Shown piece by piece: positions 8,408 through 16,343 of a stretch of DNA of 37,002 nucleotides. The stretch's first letter is position 1. The number at the start of each line of letters is the position of its first letter. The notes below the pieces were generated by a model that made no database searches, was not told the origin of the DNA, and saw only the letters and a program-made list of their open reading frames with translations. This DNA comes from CAZFLD01 sp964519835 (GTDB lineage: Bacteria; Spirochaetota; Spirochaetia; DSM-27196; CAZFLD01), in contig CAZFLD010000043.1 in assembly GCA_964519835.1 (NCBI GenBank), positions 1 through 37,002 of the forward strand, written 5' to 3'. Made by a program: the position numbers and the translations under genes.

Positions 8408-8734
8408 GTGAGTCAAATAACGGCCCGTCTGCCGGACGATACGGTGAGGGCGCTCGACGCGGCGGCGGCCGCAATGCGCCGAAGCCGCGCAGAGATAGTC
8501 CGCCAGGCGATCGAACTCTACCTGGAGGACTACACCAACTTGTCCGCCGCAATGGACGCGCCGCTCACCGAAGCGAGGCGTACCGATAAGACCGAGGGCG
8601 AGGCGCCGTGCTTGAGGCACGCCATGCGTGCTCAGCTCGGTTCTTCCGGGGTTAACAACGTAAGGTTGGGGAAGTATGTCGAAAACCTGCCCGTGTCTGC
8701 CGTAGCGAGCGGGCACTTTAATACCTCGGCATGA
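8408..8734 (+). pseudogene. CopG-like ribbon-helix-helix antitoxin with corrupted tail
   Basis: A GTG start with GGAG six bases upstream opens a frame whose first 50 residues or so are a classic ribbon-helix-helix DNA-binding domain: 'QITARLPDDTVRALDAAAAA', then 'RRSRAEIVRQAIELYLEDY'. From about residue 57 the sequence becomes low-quality ('EARRTDKTEGEAP...'), unlike the acidic toxin-wrapping tail expected, and there is no downstream toxin on this strand. The tail runs antisense to a PIN-domain remnant. I read it as an antitoxin whose 3' part has been replaced or frameshifted. The DNA-binding half could still act as a repressor. Confidence 0.6.
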
Positions 8735-8964
8735 GCTCCAATCAGGAAGTCCGGCAGGGGTGTGGCGGGAGGTAGTGAATCCCCGAAAACACCGTCGCGG
8801 AGGAAAAGCTTCCAGGCGGTGCCGCTGTCCGGGGGATCCCACCGGACAGTGGCGCACTTGGTGCGTGTACAAAGGTCCGCCGACAAGCAAACTCGAGGTC
8901 CCTTCCAAGGACGCACCAATTCCGGTAGACCCCTGCGAGAACTTCCGCCGAGGCTTCGATGCAT
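8632..8964 (-). pseudogene. Degraded PIN-domain (VapC-like) toxin
   Basis: The minus strand ends with 'PLPDFLIGAHAEVLKCPLAT' followed by 'FSTYFPNLTLLTP'. This matches the C-terminus of a PIN-domain group in which 'ADFLIGAHAL..GYRLLT.D...Y...FP.L' is typical, including the third and fourth acidic positions. The preceding sequence in this frame is not PIN-like, and possible N-terminal pieces appear in other frames, which points to frameshifts. The first catalytic Asp region is not seen. The rest of the gap (8965-9288) holds nothing I can identify. Confidence 0.5.
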
Positions 8965-9288
8965 CGAATGGTAAGATCACGGCGAAGCACTCGATTCGGA
9001 GGACGTACGTTCCGCGCAGCTCAATCCGAAACAGAAGTACCGGGACCGCCAAGCGATCCGTGTAGCCGTTCTGATCGAGTAGAGATTCTGCGTCGCTGAA
9101 CGAGGCGGCTATGGCGCTTAGTTCAGACACAACCCGGCCGGACGGTTTTGATAACCCACGGAAGCGAGCGGAGCGATATTCAGAAGTTTTCCGTCTATGT
9201 ACACATTTTTGCCGAGATCGACGTCACGCCGGCGGTGCCTTTAGCGTTCCCGGCCCGTGCCGTTTTTACCCGGCTCGTCGCCCTACGC

Positions 9289-10389
9289 TCACCCCACGCG
9301 CGCAGCCACCGCGTCGCGGAAGGAGAGCACCGTCTGTGGGTCCTGCTCGTAGGACAGGATGCCCGTACCAAGGATCGCGCCGGGCAGCACGGCAAGGTCC
9401 ACGGCGGCCTGGTCGGCGACTTCGTCTCTGCGAGCGACGTCATTGATCGCCGAGGGGGCGATGTTGCGCCGGACCGCGAGGGGCGCGTCCGCTTCCCCGG
9501 GCGGGGCCGACCGCCGGTTCACAATGCCGTCGGTGCCCCGAGCAGCCCCGGTGCGCGCCGCAGCGTTTGGCGGCACGTCGGTGGGGGCGGCAGGCACCGC
9601 CAACGCCGCGGCAAACTTCGCCGCGTCGGCGGCGAAGTCGCATATAAGCGAGGTGGCACCGGTGGCAATTATCGCCGCGGCAATCTCGACCGTATCGCCG
9701 CCCATGATAAGCGGACGCACTTTCTGCCCCGAGTCGCGCAGGAAATTCATGACCTGCCGGTGACACGGAGCCACGGAAGACCCGTAGAGGCTTGGACCAA
9801 AAAGCGGCGGCGATGCGGAGCTGTCTACGATCAACACATCAAAGCCGGCAGCACGAATCATGTTACTCCACTGCAGGCAGAGACGTGTTGCGTAGGCGAG
9901 GGCGTTTGCCGCCGACGGCTCTTCCATGGCGGCGGCCACGAGAAGTGATTCGGTACCGACGAGCTTTGTTGCGATGCTCACCGGTCCGCTCGCCGCAACC
10001 CGCAAGATCGGCGTGGATGCGCTGGAGAGCGCGAGCTTGTCCCGCGCGCGCTCGGCCGCCTCGATGACCGCGGTAAAGCGCCCGACCCGACGGAAATCCG
10101 GCTCGGCCGGCTCCCGGCCCGCTGTGCCGACAGCGAACTCGGCTTCGAGATTCCACCGCGGGATCGGTATCTCCGCGGCGGAGACCATAGAACTCTCAAT
10201 AAGCTCGGCACCACAGGCCTCGGCCTCCAGGTTGTACACATCTATTCCCGCCGTGAGGTAATCGGCGTGGTAGGTCTCCGCCTCGGCAACAAGGGCCTCC
10301 GACAGGAGGAACGCATCCTTCGAGACCTCGGTGGGAGTTCGACCTATGAGGGCCGCCTTGTGTTCGTAAATCGCGGGTTCCCAGATCAA
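9289..10389 (-). CDS. Uroporphyrinogen-decarboxylase-fold protein, candidate methyltransferase
   Basis: This 366-residue protein has the URO-D superfamily fold seen in MtaA/MtbA/CmuA methylcobalamin methyltransferases: 'AASGPVSIATKLVG', 'GFDVLIVDSSASPPLFGPSLY', 'CHRQVMNFLRDSG', 'LIMGGDT' and a final 'GTGILSYEQDPQTVLSFRDAV'. True uroporphyrinogen decarboxylases are more Asp/Arg-rich at the N-terminus, so haem synthesis is unlikely. The zinc His-x-Cys motif of MtaA-type enzymes is not present; that position reads 'LIMGGDT'. A Pro/Ala-rich insertion occupies residues 264-302. It starts with TTG, supported by GGAGGA six bases upstream and a TTGA overlap with the livF stop, so it is coupled to the transporter and probably acts on its substrate. 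The substrate is unknown. Confidence 0.7.
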   Translation of the reverse strand: MIWEPAIYEHKAALIGRTPTEVSKDAFLLSEALVAEAETYHADYLTAGIDVYNLEAEACGAELIESSMVSAAEIPIPRWNLEAEFAVGTAGREPAEPDFRRVGRFTAVIEAAERARDKLALSSASTPILRVAASGPVSIATKLVGTESLLVAAAMEEPSAANALAYATRLCLQWSNMIRAAGFDVLIVDSSASPPLFGPSLYGSSVAPCHRQVMNFLRDSGQKVRPLIMGGDTVEIAAAIIATGATSLICDFAADAAKFAAALAVPAAPTDVPPNAAARTGAARGTDGIVNRRSAPPGEADAPLAVRRNIAPSAINDVARRDEVADQAAVDLAVLPGAILGTGILSYEQDPQTVLSFRDAVAARVG

Positions 10390-11096
10390 TGTGAGTCCTC
10401 CGCGGCGCCGAGGTAGGCCGAGCGAACCAGCGGATCCTCGAGCAGCTCCGGTCCACGACCGGTAAGCACAACACTGCCCGTTTCCAGGACGTAGGCCCGA
10501 TCGGCCACTGTGAGCGCCTGCTGGGCGTTTTGTTCGACCAACAACACGGTAATTCCCATGGAGCTTATACGTTCCACAAGATCAAACACCTCGTTCACAA
10601 GGACCGGCGCCAAGCCCAACGAGGGCTCGTCTAAGAGCAGAACCTTGGGTTGAGCCATAAGTCCGCGACAGATTGCAAGCATCTGCTGTTCCCCGCCGCT
10701 CAACGTACCTCCCTGCTGGTCCTTCCGCTCCGCCAATCGTGGAAAAAGCTCAAACATCTCTTCGGTTCGAGAGGACATGTCCTCTTGAGACCTGTAGGCA
10801 CCGATCCTCAGATTCTCTTTGACGGACAGGCCGGCAAAAATCCGTCTACCCTCCGGTACTTGCACAACACCACGACCGACAATCCGATGGGGCTCACGGG
10901 GCAAACGCCGGCCGTCTAGCTCGACCGTCCCCGACTTGGGCCGGACCAGCCCGCTAATCGTGTTGAGCATTGTCGTCTTCCCTGCTCCGTTCGCGCCTAT
11001 AAGGGCGGTGATCTTCCCCTCCGCAACATCCATAGAAACGGCTTGGAGAGCCACGACCGAACCGTAGTTTACCGATAGGTCTCTAATCGTGAGCAC
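10386..11096 (-). CDS. livF: Branched-chain amino acid-type ABC transporter ATPase LivF
   Basis: This is a 236-residue ABC ATPase with Walker A 'GANGAGKTT', signature 'LSGGEQQ', Walker B 'VLLLDEPS' and the LivF-specific 'VPEGRRIFAGLSVKENL' and 'LLVEQNAQQAL'. It energises import together with LivG. The GTG at 11096 is chosen because the protein then begins 'LTIRDLSVNYGSVVAL', the usual LivF start, and overlaps the livG stop by 14 bases. The in-frame upstream sequence overlaps livG and is not conserved. Its stop overlaps the next gene, a URO-D-like protein. Liv-type systems import many amides and amino-acid-like substrates, so branched-chain amino acids are not assured. Confidence 0.93.
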   Translation of the reverse strand: MLTIRDLSVNYGSVVALQAVSMDVAEGKITALIGANGAGKTTMLNTISGLVRPKSGTVELDGRRLPREPHRIVGRGVVQVPEGRRIFAGLSVKENLRIGAYRSQEDMSSRTEEMFELFPRLAERKDQQGGTLSGGEQQMLAICRGLMAQPKVLLLDEPSLGLAPVLVNEVFDLVERISSMGITVLLVEQNAQQALTVADRAYVLETGSVVLTGRGPELLEDPLVRSAYLGAAEDSH

Positions 11097-11922
11097 GTGT
11101 CTTCTCCCCGATGTAGGCCTTTGATACCGCCGGATCGGCCACAACCGCCTTTGGTTCCCCCTCCGCGATAATCTTGCCAAAGTTCATTACGTAGACGTGA
11201 TGAGAGAGCCTCATAACAAGACGCATACGATGCTCGATAAGCAAGACCGTGAGGTCGTAGCGTTCCATTAGGCTACGTAAGAGATCGACAAAGCGATCGA
11301 TTTCTCCCGGGTTCAGCCCGGCTGCCGGTTCGTCGAGAAGGAGAACTTTTGGTTGACAGGCAAGGGCCCGGGCAATCTCGAGGCGCCGCTGGTGGCCGTA
11401 CGAGAGGGCCTCGGGTCTGGCGGTTGCAAGATTCAACAGGCCCACCACATCTAGATACTCGCGCGCGTGCTCCACGTTGGACCGCTCTTCTCGTCCAAAG
11501 CGACCAAAGTGGACCAGGGATTCCCAGAACGTGTAGTGGCCACGGGCGTCCATGGCGGTCATGACGTTTTCGAGTACCGACAATCCCTTAAAAAGGCGGA
11601 TGTTCTGGAAGGTCCTGCCTACCCCCATCTTGGAGATGTGATGCTGCTTGAGTCCCGTAAGGTCGTGACCGTCCAGCTCCACGTTTCCCGCATCCATCTT
11701 GTCCACTCCGGACAGCAAGTTGAACACCGTTGTCTTTCCGGCGCCGTTGGGTCCGATGATGCTGACGATGCGGCCGCGCTCAACGTCTATATCGACTCCG
11801 CCGACGGCCTGGACGCCGCCGTAGCGTTTAGAGAGTCCTCGCGCCGTAAGAAGAATGTGCTCGTTCGCGTGCGCACCTCCAGCGTTGTGGGCACCGGTGT
11901 TTGCGTGGGAGTTATCGCTCAC
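11083..11922 (-). CDS. livG: Branched-chain amino acid-type ABC transporter ATPase LivG
   Basis: This is a 279-residue ABC ATPase with Walker A 'GPNGAGKTT', signature 'LSYGHQRRLEIARAL', Walker B 'VLLLDEPAAGLNP' and the LivG-type 'GVGRTFQNIRLFKGLSVLENV'. The GTG at 11922 has GAAGGGAG upstream and overlaps the livM stop by 11 bases. From this start the protein has an unusual 22-residue extension rich in Asn, His, Ala and Gly before the conserved 'LLTARGLSKRYGG'. This is one of several low-complexity additions in the window. It partners LivF on the cytoplasmic face of LivH/LivM. Confidence 0.93.
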   Translation of the reverse strand: MSDNSHANTGAHNAGGAHANEHILLTARGLSKRYGGVQAVGGVDIDVERGRIVSIIGPNGAGKTTVFNLLSGVDKMDAGNVELDGHDLTGLKQHHISKMGVGRTFQNIRLFKGLSVLENVMTAMDARGHYTFWESLVHFGRFGREERSNVEHAREYLDVVGLLNLATARPEALSYGHQRRLEIARALACQPKVLLLDEPAAGLNPGEIDRFVDLLRSLMERYDLTVLLIEHRMRLVMRLSHHVYVMNFGKIIAEGEPKAVVADPAVSKAYIGEKTRAHD

Positions 11923-12799
11923 GGTGTTTGCTCCCTTCGCGGCGCCCAAGCAGCGCGGCAACGCCGGCGCGGATCGTCTTCCAGATGGGAAGCTCGTACT
12001 CGCCGAAGACTCCCTTTGGCCGGAAGTTGATAATAAAAAGAACAATCGCACTGTAGATCACAATTCGCCACTCGGCGGCGGCCCGCAGCACTTCGGGCAA
12101 GGATGTCAGCACCAGCGCCGCGACGATGCTTCCCGTCAAGCTGTTGATGCCCCCAAAAAACACGATGATGATCCACTCGGCGCTAAGGGTCCACGCGAAA
12201 ATCGACGGATCGACGTAGGTGGTATAAAAGCCGTACAAGGCGCCGGCATAGGCCGTAATGGCGCCGGCAAACACAAAGGCCAATAGCTTCACACGATGCA
12301 CGGCGATGCCCATGGCGCCCGCGGCAATCTCGTCCGCCTTGAGGGCCAGGCACTGTCGCCCAAAGCGCGACTGTTTGAAGTTGCGGACCAAGACGATCAT
12401 GATCAGAGCGGAGCCGATTGCCGTAAGCGGAGTGGTCCGCGGAGGAATACCTACAAGACCCATGGCGCCGCCGGTCACGCTGGCGGTGTTGTTGAGGATC
12501 GCGATAATCGCCTCGCCAAATCCGAAGGTCACCAGAGCGATGTAGTCCCTACGAAGGCGAATGGCCGGAAGCCCGACGATAAGGCTAAAGATCACTCCGC
12601 CGCCCACCGCCGCGATAAGGGCCGGCACATAGGGAAGCCCGAGGCGTGTTGCCAACACGCCACCCACGTAGGCGCCCACCGCCATAAAGGCCGCCTGCCC
12701 CAAGCTGAACAGGCCCGTGAGTCCCGTGATCACATATATGGATAGGATGGCAACGACGGTAATCGACGTGAAGGTAAGAACCGAGATGTAGTAACCCAT
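11912..12799 (-). CDS. livM: Liv-type ABC transporter permease LivM
   Basis: This is a 295-residue hydrophobic membrane protein with the LivM pattern: 'ITGLTGLFSLGQAAFMAVGAY' (the conserved GxxSLGxxAFxxxGAY), 'RLRRDYIALVTFGFGEAI', 'ALKADEIAAGAMGIAVHRVKLLAFV' (the ATPase-coupling loop) and a C-terminal 'NFRPKGVFGE'. It has about eight membrane segments. The ATG follows an AAGG site, three bases after the livH stop, so it is cotranscribed. It forms the pore with LivH. Confidence 0.93.
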   Translation of the reverse strand: MGYYISVLTFTSITVVAILSIYVITGLTGLFSLGQAAFMAVGAYVGGVLATRLGLPYVPALIAAVGGGVIFSLIVGLPAIRLRRDYIALVTFGFGEAIIAILNNTASVTGGAMGLVGIPPRTTPLTAIGSALIMIVLVRNFKQSRFGRQCLALKADEIAAGAMGIAVHRVKLLAFVFAGAITAYAGALYGFYTTYVDPSIFAWTLSAEWIIIVFFGGINSLTGSIVAALVLTSLPEVLRAAAEWRIVIYSAIVLFIINFRPKGVFGEYELPIWKTIRAGVAALLGRREGSKHRER

Positions 12800-12802
12800 A
12801 GC

Positions 12803-13684
12803 CTACACCTTCTCTTTGATGACCGTGCCGGCGATGCCCTGGGGCCTTAGAATCAAAAAGACCAAGAGAATCACAAAGATCACAACCGGCGACAAGCCGG
12901 AGCCGATAAACGGAACTCCGATAAGCAGTATCTCCACCAACCCCAAAAGCAGTGCACCGATTACCGCGCCGAGTATGTTGCCAAGCCCGCCGATGACAGA
13001 CGCCACAAAGCCCTTCACGATAAGCCGGCCGAGCTGTGGATATAGCGTATAGTTTATTCCCAGGAACACTCCCCCGATTCCGCCAAAGATGCCCACCACC
13101 ACAAAGACCGCCGCGATAATAAGGTTGACGTTGATGCCCATCAAACGAGCGGCGTCTTGATCCATCGAGAGGGCCCTGATCGCGACGCCCAACATCGTCT
13201 TTTTAATAACGACCATAAGAATCGTGAGCGCCGAAAGCGAAATCGTCAGCATAAGAAGGTCGGTGGTGGCGATGCTTAGTTTGCCAAAGCGCAGTACCGC
13301 TCGCTCAAAAAACAGCGGGTAGCTGTAGAAGTTGCTGGAGAAGAAAACAGTGATGAGGTTTTCGAGCAGAATCCCCATTGTGATGGACGACACAAAGTAA
13401 AAAATGACGGGACTTCCCTTTTTCCTAAGACGACGGAAGGCGATACGTTCCACGCCAAGGGCAAGTGTTGCGCCCGCGATCGCCGTCAACAATAGGGTAG
13501 GCACAAAACCGACGTTTAGGTTGGTGGCTATGAGAAACCCGACGTAGGCGGATACGGTCAGCACGCCGCCTTGGGAGAAGTTGGAGAACTTTAGAAGGTT
13601 AAAGACCAAGGCAAAGCCGACGGCAATAAGCGCGTAGACGGAGCCTAGGGACAATCCGTTAATAAGCTGCTGTACAAAGATCAC
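12803..13684 (-). CDS. livH: Liv-type ABC transporter permease LivH
   Basis: This is a 293-residue permease beginning 'FVQQLINGLSLGSVYALIAVG', the classic LivH N-terminus, with 'LLKFSNFSQGGVLTVSAYVG', the coupling loop 'IRALSMDQDAARLMGINV' and the C-terminal 'ILRPQGIAG'. The GTG at 13684 has AGGAA upstream. A hairpin terminator lies between this gene and livK, so its expression is probably lower than that of the binding protein. Confidence 0.93.
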   Translation of the reverse strand: MIFVQQLINGLSLGSVYALIAVGFALVFNLLKFSNFSQGGVLTVSAYVGFLIATNLNVGFVPTLLLTAIAGATLALGVERIAFRRLRKKGSPVIFYFVSSITMGILLENLITVFFSSNFYSYPLFFERAVLRFGKLSIATTDLLMLTISLSALTILMVVIKKTMLGVAIRALSMDQDAARLMGINVNLIIAAVFVVVGIFGGIGGVFLGINYTLYPQLGRLIVKGFVASVIGGLGNILGAVIGALLLGLVEILLIGVPFIGSGLSPVVIFVILLVFLILRPQGIAGTVIKEKV

Positions 13685-13711
13685 CGGCGGTTCCTGGACC
13701 TATGAGTATGC

Positions 13712-13745
13712 AAAAGAGAAAAGCGCCCCCGGCCTGCGAGGGCGC
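13712..13745 (-). terminator. Intra-operon hairpin terminator/attenuator after livK
   Basis: On the minus strand, arms GCGCCC and GGGCGC form a stem around an 11-base loop and are followed by TTTTCTCTTTT. It lies between livK and livH. Such partial terminators commonly let binding-protein messages outnumber those of the membrane components. Confidence 0.65.
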
Positions 13746-13762
13746 CCCGATAGACGTGTTTT

Positions 13763-14926
13763 CTATTGTTGATGCGATTCCGGCACGTGCCGACCAATCT
13801 CCACGTATTCGCCGCCGTCGATTTGGTACATAACCATGGACAATCCAACGGGCCGGTGGGTGTCTTCACTGATGGTGATGGTACCGGTTGTTGCCTCGAG
13901 TCCGCTTGTACCTTCGATTGCCTCCGAGACGGCGGCACGATCGGTGGAACCGGCACGGCGAATGGCGTCGGCGATAATCATGATCTTGTCGTAGCCAAGG
14001 TAGGCCTTGTTGATAGGTTCTTCGCCGAACATGTCCACGTAGGCCTCTCGTACCTCCACAAGTTGGGGCTCGGACTCCGAGTAGTTGTTGGCCACGTAGA
14101 TTCCGTCCGCAAGGCTTGCGTCCGGCAGAAGATCGGTGAACGGCGGAGCAAAATCCAAGCCTCCGATAATCGGCATGTCGAGTCCGACCTGTTGAGACTG
14201 CTGCAGGGTCAGTACCGCCTCTTGGATGTAGATGGGAAGGTAGACGCCGTCCGCATTTGAGTTCGCGATCTGCGTAAGCTGCGTGCGGAAGTCGCGGTCG
14301 CCGCTTGTGTAGTTGACCTCGATGGCGATACTCCCACCGTTGGCCTCCACGTAGTTGCGGAAAGGCTCAACAAGCGAGACGGAAAACGCGTTCGACTGGT
14401 CGTACATGATAGCGAGGTTTTCAAGATCAAGCTCGGTAAGGGCAAAGTCGGCAATGATCTCCGAGTACTGCACGCTCGACGGCTGCATAAGGAACATATT
14501 CTCCCACGGCTCGCCGCTTTCCTGTGAGGTTGCCCGCGGATCGATAAAACTCCCCACGATGGCAACACCCTTCTGCTGACTTACCGGCGCCACCGAAAGA
14601 CCGATGTTGCTGATGGGAGGTCCCACAACGGCAACCGCGCCGTCCTGATCCGCCAATCGGTTGTAGGCCGTTATGGCTTCCTGCGGATTTAGTTTAACGT
14701 CGTAGCTAATAAGCTCGAGCTCTCGGCCTAGTACACCGCCATCGGCGTTGATCCGTTCAACGGCCAACTCGGCGCCGCGGTTAACAGCATTCCCCCACAC
14801 TGAGGTGGGACCACTCAAGTCGAGAATGGCACCGATCTTGATTGGTCCCTCGCCGGTATCCGCCGTTCCGGCAGCAAACGACAAAACGGGCAGCAATACA
14901 AAAAGCACAAGTAAGAGTTTTTTCAT
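13763..14926 (-). CDS. livK: Liv-type periplasmic substrate-binding protein
   Basis: This is a 387-residue periplasmic binding protein of the LivJ/LivK type (Peripla_BP_6). It starts with a signal peptide (Met-Lys-Lys, hydrophobic to about residue 17), then 'IKIGAILDLSGPTSVWG', 'RGAELAVERINADGGVLG' and 'VVGPPISNIGLSVAPV', all typical of the family. The ATG at 14926 is chosen for its GAAGGAGG site; the in-frame upstream stretch is not signal-like. It is first in the operon, behind a good promoter. The ligand cannot be read from the sequence. Amides, amino acids and aromatic or betaine-like compounds are all known for this family. Confidence 0.93.
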   Translation of the reverse strand: MKKLLLVLFVLLPVLSFAAGTADTGEGPIKIGAILDLSGPTSVWGNAVNRGAELAVERINADGGVLGRELELISYDVKLNPQEAITAYNRLADQDGAVAVVGPPISNIGLSVAPVSQQKGVAIVGSFIDPRATSQESGEPWENMFLMQPSSVQYSEIIADFALTELDLENLAIMYDQSNAFSVSLVEPFRNYVEANGGSIAIEVNYTSGDRDFRTQLTQIANSNADGVYLPIYIQEAVLTLQQSQQVGLDMPIIGGLDFAPPFTDLLPDASLADGIYVANNYSESEPQLVEVREAYVDMFGEEPINKAYLGYDKIMIIADAIRRAGSTDRAAVSEAIEGTSGLEATTGTITISEDTHRPVGLSMVMYQIDGGEYVEIGRHVPESHQQ

Positions 14927-14987
14927 ACAAGCCTCCTTCGGCATGTCGGGTAGATCAGGCAGCCGTGTATCCGGCCGCCGCAATCAA

Positions 14988-15015
14988 ATCATACACCCAC
15001 ACGCGCTGCTGTAAA
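14988..15015 (-). promoter_or_regulatory. Sigma-70-like promoter of the liv operon
   Basis: On the minus strand, TTTACA (15015-15010) and TATGAT (14993-14988) are separated by 16 bases, each matching consensus at five of six positions. It lies about 60 bases upstream of livK. Confidence 0.55.
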
Positions 15016-15073
15016 GCTGCTTGCCGCAAAACTCCATTACGTGTCGAAAAAGTGCATATCCGACATCCCGCGT

Positions 15074-16228
15074 CTAAAACGGCGAAACGGAGGCAACCGG
15101 CGCGCCGGTAAGCTCCTCGAGCATTGCCATGGTCTCATTTTTGACATCGTCGACCCCACGCGCGTCGGACTCCAAAAGAGCCTCGAGCCAGTCTTTGCCG
15201 TTTCGAACATGATTCATCTCGTCGGACCAATCATGGTCGGCAAAAAGCTGCGACCGCATGTCGCCCGCGTCGCCATATTCCTCAAAGCGCGGCTTTTTCC
15301 GCGGCATGTAGTGTTTTTCCAAGACGAGGGTCAGATAGCAGACCCGATGTATAAAGGGCATTATGCGCGCGTTGCGAAACAGCGTTTGGTCGCAGCGGTC
15401 GGGCGCGGAGCCCAACTCGAGGAGGCGCCGAGCGCCGAACTCGGAGTGCCTGACCTCGTCCCAAAAGTGCCTCGAAAACCAGTAGGTCATGGGCCAGTTT
15501 GCCTGCATGCTGATAGACTCGTATACCACCGTCGATAGGATGGACGCGGCGTAGATCTCGTTAAAAAAAACACGAAACTGCTCTGTAATGCGCTGCTCAT
15601 AGGGTAGCTTTATCTTTTCTTCGTGGGGCATAATCCCAAGCTCGCCGATGCGATCATCGAACAGAACGGAGTCGGGGAGCCGAAATCTCTGAACTACCTC
15701 GCGTACGTCCGGCGCGAAGGTTGAGATTTCCTCCATCCAACTGCGGGCCTCTTCGTCGATGTCGTCTTCGAGTAGGACCTTTGCCCAGTGGATTTGCTCT
15801 TCCAGTTCGGGAATCATACGACGTATCAGCCTAAGGTCAAAGGCATTAGCGGCTGCGTCCGCTCCTTCGGCCGTTTTTTTGTATTCCGCCAAAAGCCGAG
15901 GGAGGATCCCCAAGTACAATCCCGCCAGAAAGGCTTTTTCTGTGGGTGCGTCGATATTTCTCTTTACTGCAGCCATAAAATCCGGCGCTAGGCTCGCCTC
16001 CGGATTACCTCCGCGGAGATTGTCCAGCCGCTCGTAGAGCCATTGCGCATGCTCGGCGTGGCTAAAGGCGTGGTAGCCCATGCGGTGTTTTGTTTCCCAC
16101 TCGGGAATCACGGTAAACCAGCCGGTAAGCTGACGAAGTATCTCGCGCTCCATAAATTGCGCGTTTCGATGCCGCTGCGCGAGCTCAAAAACAGACCAGC
16201 CGTTCGCCGTCGTCGTGTAGGTTTCCAT
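15074..16228 (-). CDS. Ferritin-like di-iron protein of unknown function
   Basis: This is a 384-residue, mostly helical protein. Carboxylate/histidine pairs suggest a ferritin-like di-iron or mixed-metal centre: 'FSHAEHAQW' near residues 56-63, 'EEQIHW' (Glu144, His147), 'FFNEIYAAS' (Glu224) and 'WDEVRHSEFG' (Glu258, His261). The length and two-half layout suggest a duplicated four-helix bundle, distantly like DUF455 proteins, but I cannot name the family. Enzymes with this fold include oxygenases, oxidases and hydroxylases. The ATG has AAGGAG seven bases upstream. It lies between the liv operon (same strand, upstream of livK) and two divergent AraC regulators, which may control it. The 3' end is 147 bases from livK, without an obvious terminator. 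Confidence 0.7.
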   Translation of the reverse strand: METYTTTANGWSVFELAQRHRNAQFMEREILRQLTGWFTVIPEWETKHRMGYHAFSHAEHAQWLYERLDNLRGGNPEASLAPDFMAAVKRNIDAPTEKAFLAGLYLGILPRLLAEYKKTAEGADAAANAFDLRLIRRMIPELEEQIHWAKVLLEDDIDEEARSWMEEISTFAPDVREVVQRFRLPDSVLFDDRIGELGIMPHEEKIKLPYEQRITEQFRVFFNEIYAASILSTVVYESISMQANWPMTYWFSRHFWDEVRHSEFGARRLLELGSAPDRCDQTLFRNARIMPFIHRVCYLTLVLEKHYMPRKKPRFEEYGDAGDMRSQLFADHDWSDEMNHVRNGKDWLEALLESDARGVDDVKNETMAMLEELTGAPVASVSPF

Positions 16229-16343
16229 TATAATCTCCTTGGTCTCGGTCCTTGACTTCTGTCTTTGTTCTCCGACCTCACTCTAGTACGGTAATAATAA
16301 AGCCGACGACGGCTGGAGGCTTTGCATTTGCGGCGAACGACAC

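Noticed and set aside
8357..9130. Long open frame (257 codons) on the minus strand
   Set aside because: It spans the antisense of the CopG-like gene and has no recognisable domain. Only the neighbouring frame shows PIN similarity at its end.
9289..10389. Possible true uroporphyrinogen decarboxylase (HemE)
   Set aside because: The HemE N-terminal Arg-rich motif is absent and the context is a transporter operon, not haem synthesis.
11467..12030. Long plus-strand frames antisense to the liv genes
   Set aside because: They are shadows of clearly conserved genes in high-G+C DNA.
16299..16322. Inverted repeat AAAGCC...GGCTTT between the di-iron protein and AraC genes
   Set aside because: Arms are short, the loop holds a second small stem, and no T-run follows on either strand, so neither a terminator nor an operator could be supported.
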